64,000 bases of DNA, taken from positions 868,001-932,000 of the forward strand of contig OY969915.1 in NCBI GenBank assembly GCA_963704545.1. Reading direction: 5' to 3'. This DNA comes from VRUE01 sp963704545 (lineage in GTDB: Bacteria; Actinomycetota; Thermoleophilia; Solirubrobacterales; 70-9). The notes below the pieces were generated by a model. That model had not been told where the DNA came from, made no database searches, and worked only from the letters and a program-made list of their open reading frames with translations. Numbering within the stretch: position 1 is the first letter of the stretch; every line of letters begins with the position of its first letter. Both the position numbers and the translations under genes were made by a program. This document shows, in pieces, positions 27,747 to 37,578 of the stretch.

Positions 27747-29012
27747 ATGATGAGCCCCGCGCACTCCCCGCGAAGAGCCGGCCCGGCACAGCGCCAGGCG
27801 TCTGCCTCCCGGGCCCGGCGGCCCTCCTTCGAGCAAGCCCGCGCCGAGCTCTCCGCCCGCCTGCGCGAGCGCCGCGAGGAGATCGAGCAAGCGGTCCTCA
27901 CCCGCACCCTCGCCGTCTCTGGCACCGGCGAGCCGGTAGACCTCGACTCCCTCGACCCCGAGTACCTGCAGGGCCTGCGCACGGCAGTCTCCGCCGCCGT
28001 CGACTACGCCCTCGCAGTGGTCGAACGCGGTGAGGAGCGCGCCCCGTCCCCACCGCCCGTCCTGCTCACCCAAGCCCGCCTCGCCGCCCGCTACGGGATC
28101 GGCCTGGACACCGTCTTGCGCCGCTACTCCGCCGGTTACGTCTTGATCTCCGACTTCCTCGTCGAAGAGGCCGAGCGAAGCGGGTTGCGCGGCCCTTTCC
28201 TGCAGCGCCTCTTGCGCTCCCAGGCGGCCTTAGACCGCCTGCTGGCAGCGCTCAGCGAGGAGTACGCACGGGAGGAACGCGAGCGCCCGGGCACCACCGA
28301 GCAGCGCCGCACCGAGCGGATCGAGCGGTTGCTGGCCGGCGAGCCGATCGACGCCTCTGAGCTCGAATATGACCTCGAAGGACACCACCTCGCCCTTCTC
28401 GCCACCGGCCCCGGAGTCGCCATCGCCCTGCGCGAGCTCGCCACCGCCATTGACGCTCGCCTGCTCACGGCCTGCCGCGGCGAGGACACCCTCTGGGCCT
28501 GGCTCGGCGCCCGCCGGGAGCTCGACCCCGAAGAGCTGCACCGCCACGCCAGCGCCATATGGCCCAAGGGGGCCGTCTTAGTGACTGGGGAGCCCGGGAA
28601 GGGGCTCCTCGGTTGGCGCCTCTCCCACCGTCAGGCCAAGGCCACCCTGACGGTTGCCCAGCGCGGCCCCGAGCCCCTGGTCCGCTACGCCGACGTCGCC
28701 CTGCTCGCCGCGGTGCTGGGGGACGACCTGCTCGCCACTTCGCTGCGCCAGCTCTACCTGGAGCCGCTGCAGGCAGAGCGCGACGGGGGGGAGGTGGCCA
28801 GGGAGACCTTGCGGGCTTATTTCGCGGTGGGTAGGAACGTCTCCTCGGCTGCGGCGGCGCTGGGGGTCCAAAGGCACACGGTCACCAATCGCCTCCGCGC
28901 GATCGAGCAGCGGATCGGGCGCCCGTTGAGCACATGGATCACCGAGATCGAAATCCTCCTCCGCCTGGAAGAACTCAAGGACCGTGCCCGACCGTACAAG
29001 CTGGTCGGTTAA
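27747..29012 (+). CDS. PucR/CdaR-type transcriptional regulator
   Basis: A 421-residue cytoplasmic protein. The N-terminal part has coiled helices (RAELSARLRERREEIEQAVL) typical of the RsbRD/PucR sensory region. The middle has a GGDEF-like CdaR domain (GVAIALRELATAI...TLWAWLGARRELDPEEL). The C-terminus is the PucR-type HTH: LRAYFAVGRNVSSAAAALGV, then QRHTVTNRLRAIEQRIGRPL. It starts three bases after the secreted-protein stop (ATG 27747; the second codon is also ATG) and so appears to be co-transcribed with the secretome operon. That suggests it regulates these surface proteins or responds to the same signal. No membrane segment is present. Confidence 0.85.
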   Translation: MMSPAHSPRRAGPAQRQASASRARRPSFEQARAELSARLRERREEIEQAVLTRTLAVSGTGEPVDLDSLDPEYLQGLRTAVSAAVDYALAVVERGEERAPSPPPVLLTQARLAARYGIGLDTVLRRYSAGYVLISDFLVEEAERSGLRGPFLQRLLRSQAALDRLLAALSEEYAREERERPGTTEQRRTERIERLLAGEPIDASELEYDLEGHHLALLATGPGVAIALRELATAIDARLLTACRGEDTLWAWLGARRELDPEELHRHASAIWPKGAVLVTGEPGKGLLGWRLSHRQAKATLTVAQRGPEPLVRYADVALLAAVLGDDLLATSLRQLYLEPLQAERDGGEVARETLRAYFAVGRNVSSAAAALGVQRHTVTNRLRAIEQRIGRPLSTWITEIEILLRLEELKDRARPYKLVG

Positions 29013-29116
29013 AGCCCTGCCAAATATCCACGTTGGCGGCGCGAGATGGCCCCTCGTTCGATTTTCTTTGCGGGCAGCTCATCAGTGGACGGTTATCTGG
29101 TGGGGAGACATTTCTA

Positions 29117-32100
29117 ATGGCGGCACGCAATCGCAACGCGATAAATCGGCTTCAGGCCCTGGTGGCTCCACTTGTCTTGATCCTGGTCGCCGCGTGGGCG
29201 GTTGCGCCTGCGGTGGGCGCTGCGCTGACCACCGAGGAGCCCTTCGGCCCGCAACTGGATAACGAACTTGCCCCGCCCGACAACCTGAATCCAACTGGGG
29301 ACAGGTTCTCCACCGGCGATTTCTCGCCATCGCCCAGCGAAGGTCGCTACATCGTCGTTCTCAAGGACTGGGTAGACCATCCCGGAGCCGTTGCCGATGC
29401 GCAGGCGGCTCGCCACGACTCTGAGGTCGGATTCGTGTACCGGAGCGTGCTGGAGGGCTACTCTGCGACCCTGCCCAAGGATGAGCTGGCCGCGCTCAGA
29501 CGCGAGCCTAACGTCAAGTACGTGACGCCCGACATTAAAGTCGAAGCCTTCTCCCAAAATACGCCGACGGGCGTCGACCGCACCTTCGACACAGCAAACG
29601 AAGGCGTCGCGATCGACGAAGGCGACAACCTGCGCGTAGACGCAGACGTGGCGGTGCTCGATGTCGGCGTCGATCACGAAAATCCGGACCTCAACGTAGT
29701 CGCTCGTACGGATTGCGTGCCCACCTACGGCAATCCTGAAACCGCGGAATGCGTCGATGGGACCGGCGCTGCCGGGCACGACCACGGCACCCACGTCGCC
29801 GGCACGATCGGAGCGCTCGACAATGGCGAAGGCGTCGTCGGCATTGCCCCCGGTGCCCGTATATGGGCGGTGAAGGTGCTGAATGACCAAGGCGTGGCGG
29901 TCGCCAGCTGGATCATCGCCGGGATCGAATGGGTGACCGGGCACGCTTCCCAGATAGAGGTGGCGAATATGAGTCTCGGCGGCAAAGGGGAGAGTCCGGC
30001 CATGGAAGAAGCCATCGAGGCCTCCTCCGAAGCCGGGGTCGTCTATGTGGTGGCGGCTGGCAACGAAAACTCGGACGTCAAAGGATTCTTTCCCGCCGGT
30101 GATCCCGACGTGATCACCGTCTCCGCCCTGGCCGACTACGACGGCAAACCAGGTGGCACAGCGGAACCGTTGAATTCTAAATGCGAAAAAGTGAGCAAAA
30201 GTAGCAACTATGGCCTCGACGACACTCTCGCAAAATTCAGCAACTACGGCGAAGGCGTCGATGTCGCCGCTCCGGGCGTCTGCATCCTCTCGACGCTGCC
30301 CGGCGGGGAATATGGCTACAAGAATGGTACCTCCATGGCTACCCCACACGTAGCCGGCGCCGCGGCGATCCTGGCCAGCGAGGACAACCCAGAAGATCTC
30401 GAAGACGTCGAAGCCATCCGCCAGACGATCGAAGAAGAGGGCAACCAGGAATGGGAAGACACCTCGGGAGACGGCGTCCAAGAGCCACTGCTCGACCTAG
30501 GCGACGAAACAGCTTTCACCCCCGTCGACCAGGCCGCTGTCACTGGCGAGGCGGATGTCCACTCGACCACCGAAGTGACCTTCAACGGGTCTGTCAACCC
30601 GCACGGCATTGAAACCGAGTACTACTTCGAATACGGCACCACGCCCGAATACGGCTCCAAAGTCCCGGCCTCCGGAGAGAGCGCCGGATCGGGCGTCGAA
30701 TACGTCCCAGTCCAGCAGACGATCGAAGTCGAAGGTCAGACGTTCTACCACTACCGCCTCGTCGCCGCCAACTCCGAAGACACTTTCTTCGGGGGCGACC
30801 GGACCTTCGGCACCACCCCACCCACGGTGATAAGCCAACCGGCGACTGAAGTCAGCGCCAACGGTGCCACGCTCAACGCCACCGTGAATCCCGAAGGCTT
30901 CTACACGACCTACCGGTTCGAATACGGCCTCACGCCTTCCTATGGGCATAGCCTTCAGCTCTCCGAGCTCGCAGCGGGGACCGAAGCGGTCGAGGTGATG
31001 TCGGAGCTGGAAGGGCTCAGTGCCGAAGCGACCTACCACTTCCGCGTCGTCGCCACCAATATTGCCGGTACCTCTGATAGCGAAGACGAAACCTTCACCA
31101 CCGAACCTGCCGATTGGGTCACTCAGCCGACTCCGAACCCACACCAGGAAGAGGAAGAAGAAGAAGACGTCTTGCTGAAGCAGCGGGGTCTGTTCAAAGT
31201 GTCATGCAGCTCGCCGTCCGATTGTATGGCGATCGGCTTTACGACCATCTCCCACAGCACCCGCACCCCCCCGGTGGTGAGGTACCCGCATGCCCTCCGC
31301 TGGGATGGCAAGACCTGGACGTACGCCGACCTGCCCGTACCCGCAGGTGTGGAAAGGGACAAGTCCTTCATGTATGAGGTGTCCTGCTCGACCCCCGCTT
31401 CGTGCTTTGCGCTCGGCACAGATCCCTATGTCGGTTCGGGCGAAAGGCACCTCTTCGTCGATCACTGGGACGGAGAGCATTGGACGACGCAGCTGATGCC
31501 GATGCCCTCTGGGGGTAACGAAGGGGTGAGACCGGTGGGGATCTCGTGTGGCTCACCCGACTCATGCATGGCGGTCACTGAATACAAGGTGGGCTTCCTC
31601 AACTGGCCTCAGGTCATTCAGATCTGGGACGGCAAAGAATGGTCGATCGCACCATCGCCGACTGCTCCCGAAGGATCAGACAGTTCAACTGTGCGCGCGG
31701 TGTCCTGTCCGGCTGCGAACGCATGTGTGGCGATTGGCGCCCAATGGGCGGCCACTTGGGACGGTGAATCGTGGAGCGCAAAAGCGATCTCCTTTCCGCC
31801 CGAATTCTCGCTTCACTCGGTGGCATTCGACGGTCTTTCCTGCACCGCCATCGAGGCCTGCTCGGCGGTTGGAATCGGATGGGGCATTGACTTCTCAACC
31901 GAAGAACTTTTCGCCGGTCACTGGGATGGTGAAGAGTGGATGGTCGAAGGCATGCCGGAGCCAAAAAATTACATCTCGCTTACGGGCTCTGACGGCCTCC
32001 TATCCTGTTCCAGCGCCGATGACTGTGAGTTTGCCACCGTCGCCTTTACCGAAGGCGGCCAGTCGCTTCTGGCAGAGCATTGGGATGGAGGGCAGTGGTC

Positions 32101-35100
32101 GATTCAGACAACGGTGAACCCCGAATGGCCGTTCCCGAGCGTCAATGGGGTGTCCTGCGTGCAGGATCACTGTACGATGGTGGGTGGTGTGTCGGTTCAG
32201 CGCTTGCGCTCTTCGCCGACTACGAACACGGATGCTGCCACCGAAGTTGAAAGCACCTCTGCCACCCTGAACGGCGTGGTCAACCCGGAAGGGTTCCCCG
32301 CCGAATACCACTTCGAATGGAGCAGCCAGGCGGAGTTCGAAGCAGAAGGCTACGCCCACAGCTCGGCGGACGAATCTGCCGGCTCGGGAACCGCGGGCAT
32401 CGAAGTTAGCGAACCGCTCGAAGGCCTCTTGCCGGGCACCACCTACCACTACCGCGTGGTTGCCGGCAACTCCGAGGGCGCCGCCTATAGCGCCGACAAA
32501 ACACTGCACACGCAGGGTGCGCCCAAGGCCACCACCGAAGCCGCCTCGGGCGTCAAAGCCTCTCAGGCCACCCTCAACGGCACGGTCAATCCCGAAGGCG
32601 CATCGACCAGCTACTACTTCGAATACGACGAATCCTCCTACGAAGGCGGAGCCACGCATGGCGCCAAAGTGCCGGCATCGCCCAAATCTGCCGGCTCCGG
32701 GACCTCCAACGTCGCCGTCAACGAAGCGCTGAGTGGCCTTGAACCTGGTGGCACTTATCACTTCCGCATCGTCGCCGAAAACGAATTTGACACGACCTAC
32801 GGCGAAGACGAATCCTTCACGACTGCCATAGATCCCCGCTTCAACTTCGCCTTCGGCCAAGCGGGCTCCGCCAATGGCCAGCTCAGCTCGCCCAACGGCG
32901 TCGCCACCGACTCCTCGGGCAACGTCTGGGTCGCCGACACCGAAAACAACCGCATCGAGAAGTTCAACGAAAAAGGCGAATTTCTTGCCGCCTATGGCAA
33001 AGAAGGGGTCGGCAACGGCGAATTCAAATCGCCCAAAGGCATCGCGATCGACTCTGCGGGCAACGTCTGGGTCGTCGACTCGGGCAACAACCGCGTCCAG
33101 AAGCTCAACTCCAAAGGCGAATACGTCTCCAAGTTCGGCAAAGAAGGAAATGGCACCGGCGAATTCAAATCGCCCGCCGGCATCGCGGTCACCGGCTCGG
33201 GTCCGACGATCTACGTCGCCGACACCGGCAACGACCGCGTCCAGAAACTCAACTCCTCGGGTACCTGGCAGGCCACGATCGGCAAATCGGGTGCCGGCAA
33301 CGGCGAACTGAAATCCCCCCAAGGCGTGGCGCTGCTCGGCAGCGGCGTCTGGGTCGCCGACACCGCCAACAACCGCATCCAGAAGTTCAACGTCTCGACC
33401 CTCGCCTACGTCTCCAAGTTCGAAGGCACAGGCGCCAACCAGCTCAAATCGCCCACCGCGATCGCCCCCGACTTCCAGGAAAAGCTCTGGGTCGTCGATT
33501 CGGGCAACAACCGTGCCGAGAAGTTCGACACCGAAGGCAACTACCTCGACCAGATCGGCGAAGCGGGCGAAGGCCCGGGCCAGCTCGAATCCCCCACCGC
33601 TCTCGCCCTGCCGGCGGCCCAGAAGGTCCTCCTCGCCGACACCGGCAACTCGCGCATCGAGAGCTGGTCGGTCAAAGCCGAGCCTCCCACCGCTACGACC
33701 GGCCCCGCGCAGAGCATCGGCGTCGCCTCGGCGAGCCTCAAGGGCACGATCGACCCCGAAGGCCTCGCCACGAACTACTACTTCGAATACGGCGAAACCA
33801 CCTCCTACGGGACCAAAACGAGCGAAAAATCCGCTGGCTCCGGCACATCCGGCAAAGCCTATGAAGAACTGGTCAGTGGCCTCGAATTCAACACGACCTA
33901 CCACTTCCGCGTGATCGCCAAAGGCGGTGGCTACACGGCCGAAGGCAAAGACCAGACCTTCAAAACCCTGAAAGCACCCAAAGCCGCCACCGAAGCCGCC
34001 ACCGAAGTCAAAGAAGCCTCGGCCAAACTGAACGGCACGGTCAACCCCGAGGGCTCGGCGACCAACTATTACTTCGAATGGGGCGAAAGCGAAAGCTACG
34101 GCCACAAAACCGAAGCCAAATCGGCTGGCTCTGGCACCTCCAACGTCGCTGAGGCCGAAGCGGTCGCCAGCCTCAAAGCCGGCACGACCTACCACTTCCG
34201 TATCGTCGCCGACAAGGGTGGCTACACGGTCCCCGGCACCGACAAATCGTTCACGGCCCTGAAAAAAGCGCCGAAAGCTACCACCGAAGCGGCGACCGAA
34301 GTTGGAGCCACCTCGGCCACTCTCAACGGCACGGTCAACCCCGAAGGCAACGCCACTACCTACCACTTCGAATACGACACCGCCGAATACAAATCGGTTG
34401 AAGAAGGCCCCCACGGCACCGCCATCCCGATCAGCGCCGAATCGGTCGGCTCGGGCACCTCCGACATCGCGGCAAAACAGACTCCCACTGGCCTCACCCC
34501 TGGCACCACCTACCACTTCCGGGTGGTTGCCGAAGGGGCCGCCACCACCAGAGGCGCCGACAAAACCTTGACCACTGCTGGGGGCGTGATAACGACCCTC
34601 TGCACGAAAGACGGAGCGGCCTGCGCCGAAGCCGACCGCTACCCCTCGAAAACGTCCTTCACGGCAAGCGCCGAAAGCCCCGGCGTGACGATCGCCAACT
34701 CGCTCGGAAACGTCACCTGCACCGAATCGACCCTGGCCGGGGAAACCAGCTCTGAAGCCGCCACCCCCCTGCCGCTCAAAATCTCCACCTGGTCGCTCGG
34801 CAGCTGCAGCCGCAAAAAAATCTTCTCAGGCACAGAAACCTGCTCCACCAGCGCCACCGCGGCCCTGCCCGAATCGGCCTCGCTGGGCTGGACCGAAGGC
34901 TCCACAGGCAGCCTCTCGGTCGCCAGCGGGCTGCAGTGGAGCATCAAATGCGGTTCATTCATCGAATGCACGCTGACCTTCTCCCCGACCGCCACCCTCA
35001 ACGGCGGCTCGCCCGGCCAGATAACGATCCCCGAAACGGCAATGACGAGCGTCAGCGGGCCCTTCTGCCCGGAAACGAAGACCTTCAAAGCCGCGAGCTA

Positions 35101-35713
35101 CTCGGTATCTGCGCCCAAACCGGCGTATGTGAAGCCGGCGGCTGCGTCTACGACGCTGTGCAAAGCAAACCCGGAAGGCTTCTACTGCGCCGAAGCCGAC
35201 CGCTACCCCTCGAAAACGTCCTTCACGGCAAGCGCCGAAAGCCCCGGCGTGACGATCGCCAACTCGCTCGGAAACGTCACCTGCACCGAATCGACCCTGG
35301 CCGGGGAAACCAGCTCTGAAGCCGCCACCCCCCTGCCGCTCAAAATCTCCACCTGGTCGCTCGGCAGCTGCAGCCGCAAAAAAATCTTCTCAGGCACAGA
35401 AACCTGCTCCACCAGCGCCACCGCGGCCCTGCCCGAATCGGCCTCGCTGGGCTGGACCGAAGGCTCCACAGGCAGCCTCTCGGTCGCCAGCGGGCTGCAG
35501 TGGAGCATCAAATGCGGTTCATTCATCGAATGCACGCTGACCTTCTCCCCGACCGCCACCCTCAACGGCGGCTCGCCCGGCCAGATAACGATCCCCGAAA
35601 CGGCAATGACGAGCGTCAGCGGGCCCTTCTGCCCGGAAACGAAGACCTTCAAAGCCGCGAGCTACTCGGTATCTGCGCCCAAACCGGCGTATGTGAAGCT
35701 GCGGCCCTACTGA
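29117..35713 (+). CDS. Giant secreted subtilase (S8) mosaic with FN3-like, propeller and NHL domains
   Basis: A 2,198-residue exported protease. ATG 29117 is chosen for its GGGGAG ribosome-binding site and the signal peptide ending at VGAAL (the frame is open 183 nt further upstream). An I9-type propeptide (GRYIVVLKDW) leads to the catalytic triad: VAVLDVGVDH (Asp), HDHGTHVAGT (His), NGTSMATPHVAG (Ser), plus the oxyanion Asn in VAAGNENS. Then follow FN3-like repeats with the signature LNGTVNPEG, a propeller with repeated SC..P..C.A.G and WDG..W motifs (31.1-32.2 kb), more FN3-like repeats, six NHL repeats (GNVWVADTENNRI etc.; 32.8-33.7 kb), three or more FN3-like repeats, and a C-terminal Cys-containing domain present twice (see repeats). 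Confidence 0.87.
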   Translation: MAARNRNAINRLQALVAPLVLILVAAWAVAPAVGAALTTEEPFGPQLDNELAPPDNLNPTGDRFSTGDFSPSPSEGRYIVVLKDWVDHPGAVADAQAARHDSEVGFVYRSVLEGYSATLPKDELAALRREPNVKYVTPDIKVEAFSQNTPTGVDRTFDTANEGVAIDEGDNLRVDADVAVLDVGVDHENPDLNVVARTDCVPTYGNPETAECVDGTGAAGHDHGTHVAGTIGALDNGEGVVGIAPGARIWAVKVLNDQGVAVASWIIAGIEWVTGHASQIEVANMSLGGKGESPAMEEAIEASSEAGVVYVVAAGNENSDVKGFFPAGDPDVITVSALADYDGKPGGTAEPLNSKCEKVSKSSNYGLDDTLAKFSNYGEGVDVAAPGVCILSTLPGGEYGYKNGTSMATPHVAGAAAILASEDNPEDLEDVEAIRQTIEEEGNQEWEDTSGDGVQEPLLDLGDETAFTPVDQAAVTGEADVHSTTEVTFNGSVNPHGIETEYYFEYGTTPEYGSKVPASGESAGSGVEYVPVQQTIEVEGQTFYHYRLVAANSEDTFFGGDRTFGTTPPTVISQPATEVSANGATLNATVNPEGFYTTYRFEYGLTPSYGHSLQLSELAAGTEAVEVMSELEGLSAEATYHFRVVATNIAGTSDSEDETFTTEPADWVTQPTPNPHQEEEEEEDVLLKQRGLFKVSCSSPSDCMAIGFTTISHSTRTPPVVRYPHALRWDGKTWTYADLPVPAGVERDKSFMYEVSCSTPASCFALGTDPYVGSGERHLFVDHWDGEHWTTQLMPMPSGGNEGVRPVGISCGSPDSCMAVTEYKVGFLNWPQVIQIWDGKEWSIAPSPTAPEGSDSSTVRAVSCPAANACVAIGAQWAATWDGESWSAKAISFPPEFSLHSVAFDGLSCTAIEACSAVGIGWGIDFSTEELFAGHWDGEEWMVEGMPEPKNYISLTGSDGLLSCSSADDCEFATVAFTEGGQSLLAEHWDGGQWSIQTTVNPEWPFPSVNGVSCVQDHCTMVGGVSVQRLRSSPTTNTDAATEVESTSATLNGVVNPEGFPAEYHFEWSSQAEFEAEGYAHSSADESAGSGTAGIEVSEPLEGLLPGTTYHYRVVAGNSEGAAYSADKTLHTQGAPKATTEAASGVKASQATLNGTVNPEGASTSYYFEYDESSYEGGATHGAKVPASPKSAGSGTSNVAVNEALSGLEPGGTYHFRIVAENEFDTTYGEDESFTTAIDPRFNFAFGQAGSANGQLSSPNGVATDSSGNVWVADTENNRIEKFNEKGEFLAAYGKEGVGNGEFKSPKGIAIDSAGNVWVVDSGNNRVQKLNSKGEYVSKFGKEGNGTGEFKSPAGIAVTGSGPTIYVADTGNDRVQKLNSSGTWQATIGKSGAGNGELKSPQGVALLGSGVWVADTANNRIQKFNVSTLAYVSKFEGTGANQLKSPTAIAPDFQEKLWVVDSGNNRAEKFDTEGNYLDQIGEAGEGPGQLESPTALALPAAQKVLLADTGNSRIESWSVKAEPPTATTGPAQSIGVASASLKGTIDPEGLATNYYFEYGETTSYGTKTSEKSAGSGTSGKAYEELVSGLEFNTTYHFRVIAKGGGYTAEGKDQTFKTLKAPKAATEAATEVKEASAKLNGTVNPEGSATNYYFEWGESESYGHKTEAKSAGSGTSNVAEAEAVASLKAGTTYHFRIVADKGGYTVPGTDKSFTALKKAPKATTEAATEVGATSATLNGTVNPEGNATTYHFEYDTAEYKSVEEGPHGTAIPISAESVGSGTSDIAAKQTPTGLTPGTTYHFRVVAEGAATTRGADKTLTTAGGVITTLCTKDGAACAEADRYPSKTSFTASAESPGVTIANSLGNVTCTESTLAGETSSEAATPLPLKISTWSLGSCSRKKIFSGTETCSTSATAALPESASLGWTEGSTGSLSVASGLQWSIKCGSFIECTLTFSPTATLNGGSPGQITIPETAMTSVSGPFCPETKTFKAASYSVSAPKPAYVKPAAASTTLCKANPEGFYCAEADRYPSKTSFTASAESPGVTIANSLGNVTCTESTLAGETSSEAATPLPLKISTWSLGSCSRKKIFSGTETCSTSATAALPESASLGWTEGSTGSLSVASGLQWSIKCGSFIECTLTFSPTATLNGGSPGQITIPETAMTSVSGPFCPETKTFKAASYSVSAPKPAYVKLRPY
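34621..35135 (+). repeat. 515-bp tandem in-frame duplication, copy 1
   Basis: This encodes a domain of about 170 residues with paired Cys (VTCTES, LGSCSRKK, ETCSTS, IKCGSFIECTL, PFCPETK) inside the subtilase. It recurs at 35185-35699 with a constant offset of 564 bp and appears identical. A 49-bp spacer (encoding PAAASTTLCKANPEGF) separates the copies. Confidence 0.9.
35185..35699 (+). repeat. 515-bp tandem in-frame duplication, copy 2
   Basis: Second copy of the block at 34621-35135. It forms the C-terminus of the subtilase, which ends five codons after the repeat boundary. Identity in antisense frames too indicates a very recent duplication or ongoing conversion. Confidence 0.9.
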
Positions 35714-35751
35714 GCCGAGGAGCAGGTCTGCGCCGCCGGCTTTGCTTTGAA

Positions 35752-36990
35752 CTACCCCCAGAGGGCGCAGATCGGTGCTGCTGTGACCTTCTCGTCCAGC
35801 TTGAAGGCGCGGGAGCCCGAGTGGAACACAATCCCTCCCACGAAGCGCTCGCCGAGCCGGTCTCTCAGCCAGATGAGGTGCCTGGCCGCGTCGCGACCGG
35901 GGGCTGCGTCGGCCTTCACCTCGAACGCGATCAGGTCTCGACCGCCGATCTCGGCAAGGATGTCTACCTCCCGGCGCCCGTGTTCCTCGCGCAGGTGGTA
36001 GAGGCGCGGGCGTGCGTCGCTGCCGGCGCACTCGGCGCGAAGCTGGGCGGCGACGAAGGTGTCGAGCAGGCGGCCGAGCAGGTCCCCATCTCGCATTACG
36101 GCGCCCGCGTCGAGATGGAGCGCCGCCGCTGGGATTGCGGGATCCACGAAGTAGCGCTTCGGGCCGAGCGAAAGGCGGCGCAGCCGATTCGAGGTCCACG
36201 CCGGCATTGCCTCGACGACGAAAAGGTTGGCGAGGAGCTGCTCGTAGGCCACGGCGGTTCTGCGGTTGACTCCCGCCGCACGCAGCAGGGTGGCGTCGGA
36301 GACGATGCCGGCAGTGTTCAGGGCGTAGGCCTCGAAATAGCGCCGGAGGCGGGCCGGATCTCGCCTGGAGTCGATGCCGGCCGCATCGCGAGTCAGGAGC
36401 TGGTCCACATAGCCCTCCAGCCAGCGCACTCTTGCGTTCGCGCTTGCCGATAGTGCGGGGTCTGGGAACCCGCTCCTCAATGCCAGCTCGACGTAGCCGC
36501 GCAGGTCGGGGGGGTCGCTGGGCACGCTCGGAGCCCCTCCGGAGGCCAACCGGTCGAGGAGCGAGCTCCCTCCCGCATTGCCGTTCAGCTCGCGAACGGT
36601 CATTCCGTACATCGGCACCCGCACGACGCGCCCTGTTCCCGGCCACGTGGCCGCCTCGAGGTCGGCCCGGACCGATCCGGTGAGAACGAACCGGCCCGGG
36701 CGAGGATCGCGGTCGACCGCACGCTTGACCGCGCCGAGGATGGAGGGAACCTCCTGCCACTCGTCGAGGAGGGTTGGCTCTTCGTACTCGCTGAGCGCAA
36801 CATCGGGGTCAGCCAGGAACGCTGCGGCCTCTCGCGGGCGATCGAGGTGCGCGACGTCGGCGGCATGGCGACCGGCGGTCGTCGTCTTGCCGGCGGCGCG
36901 CGGCCCGGTGACCATCACGGCGGGCAGCTGGGCCATCAGCGCGGTCAGCGTCGAATCGATCAGCCTGGGCTTGTACCCGGAGCCTTCCAC
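35752..36990 (-). CDS. AAA ATPase with DUF4143 nuclease-like C-terminus
   Basis: A 412-residue protein of the AAA_14 + DUF4143 family. The P-loop is GPRAAGKTTT (about 29-38), the Walker B-like segment is PTLLDEWQE, and the sensor strand is FVLTGS. The DUF4143 half includes LRRYFEAYALNTAGIVSDATL (a winged-helix-like segment), then VVEAMPAWTSN and a PD-(D/E)XK-like pattern REVDILAEIGG...LIAFEVKAD. Members are widespread and mobile; their role is largely unknown, with proposed links to defence or toxin-like functions. The start is GTG 36990. It is convergent with the subtilase gene and divergent from the small cassette at 37093. Confidence 0.88.
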   Translation of the reverse strand: MEGSGYKPRLIDSTLTALMAQLPAVMVTGPRAAGKTTTAGRHAADVAHLDRPREAAAFLADPDVALSEYEEPTLLDEWQEVPSILGAVKRAVDRDPRPGRFVLTGSVRADLEAATWPGTGRVVRVPMYGMTVRELNGNAGGSSLLDRLASGGAPSVPSDPPDLRGYVELALRSGFPDPALSASANARVRWLEGYVDQLLTRDAAGIDSRRDPARLRRYFEAYALNTAGIVSDATLLRAAGVNRRTAVAYEQLLANLFVVEAMPAWTSNRLRRLSLGPKRYFVDPAIPAAALHLDAGAVMRDGDLLGRLLDTFVAAQLRAECAGSDARPRLYHLREEHGRREVDILAEIGGRDLIAFEVKADAAPGRDAARHLIWLRDRLGERFVGGIVFHSGSRAFKLDEKVTAAPICALWG

Positions 36991-37031
36991 GAGGCATAGA
37001 ATACACGGATTCGCCGCTATCTACTGCATTA

Positions 37032-37063
37032 TTTCGCCAAAGTTTAATGCCGATTTTCGCCAA
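37032..37063. promoter_or_regulatory. Paired direct repeats in divergent intergenic
   Basis: TTTCGCCAA occurs at 37032-37040 and 37055-37063, 23 bp apart (about two helical turns), between the divergently transcribed ATPase and the cassette at 37093. A common operator is plausible. No other dyad is seen in the 100-bp gap. Confidence 0.35.
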
Positions 37064-37092
37064 GGGGTGCCGCGATATGGGGTGCAGCTCCT

Positions 37093-37575
37093 ATGCTCAT
37101 GCCCGGGGCGGCCGGGAATGCACCTACCATCCCCTTCGCCATGGCAGAGGCGCTCACAACACGCTCTGACTGGCTCGCTGCTCACCCTCCTGCTCGCGAG
37201 CGGCTGTCTGAGACCCTCGCTGGGGTGGCGGGGCGTGTCCGCCAGGGCGAGGACTTCCGCCACGCCGTGCGCGAGTTCCTCGACGAGTTCGCGCTGCGAG
37301 GCGACGATCGCTTGCGCGAAGAGGCCATCGCCCAGCGGCCGGAGCCGACCGGAGACCCCCGTCACGACGCCTATCTCGGCGCGCTGGCCGAGCACCTTGC
37401 GACGGTTCATGGCCTGAGTCGGCCCGGCTGGTCGGTGGAGCCCGGGCGCTTCCTGGACCGCTTCTGGTTCGTCAGCGAGGTGCCCGGCTTCCGTGCGGTC
37501 GCGATCGCCCAGGCGCCGGCCGCATTTCGCCGCCGCGGCGTCTTCATCCCCGAGCGCTCTCTGCACCGCGTCTGA
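37093..37575 (+). CDS. Hypothetical protein paired with a DUF6036-like nucleotidyltransferase
   Basis: A 160-residue soluble protein, or 144 residues if ATG 37141 is the true start. Neither start has a clear ribosome-binding site. The N-terminal half is helical (RERLSETLAGVAGRVRQGEDFRHAVREFLDEF) and the C-terminal part is more globular, with the strand RFWFVSEVPGFRAVAIAQAP and PAAFRRRGVFIPE. I do not recognise the family. The gene ends three bases before the nucleotidyltransferase start, which suggests a two-gene toxin-antitoxin-like cassette in which this is the partner protein. Confidence 0.65.
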   Translation: MLMPGAAGNAPTIPFAMAEALTTRSDWLAAHPPARERLSETLAGVAGRVRQGEDFRHAVREFLDEFALRGDDRLREEAIAQRPEPTGDPRHDAYLGALAEHLATVHGLSRPGWSVEPGRFLDRFWFVSEVPGFRAVAIAQAPAAFRRRGVFIPERSLHRV

Positions 37576-37578
37576 GCG

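Noticed and set aside
32000..34516. An 838-codon minus-strand frame within the subtilase
   Set aside because: The translation is Phe/Gly/Asp/Arg-rich and without motifs. The plus strand carries clear NHL and FN3-like repeats.
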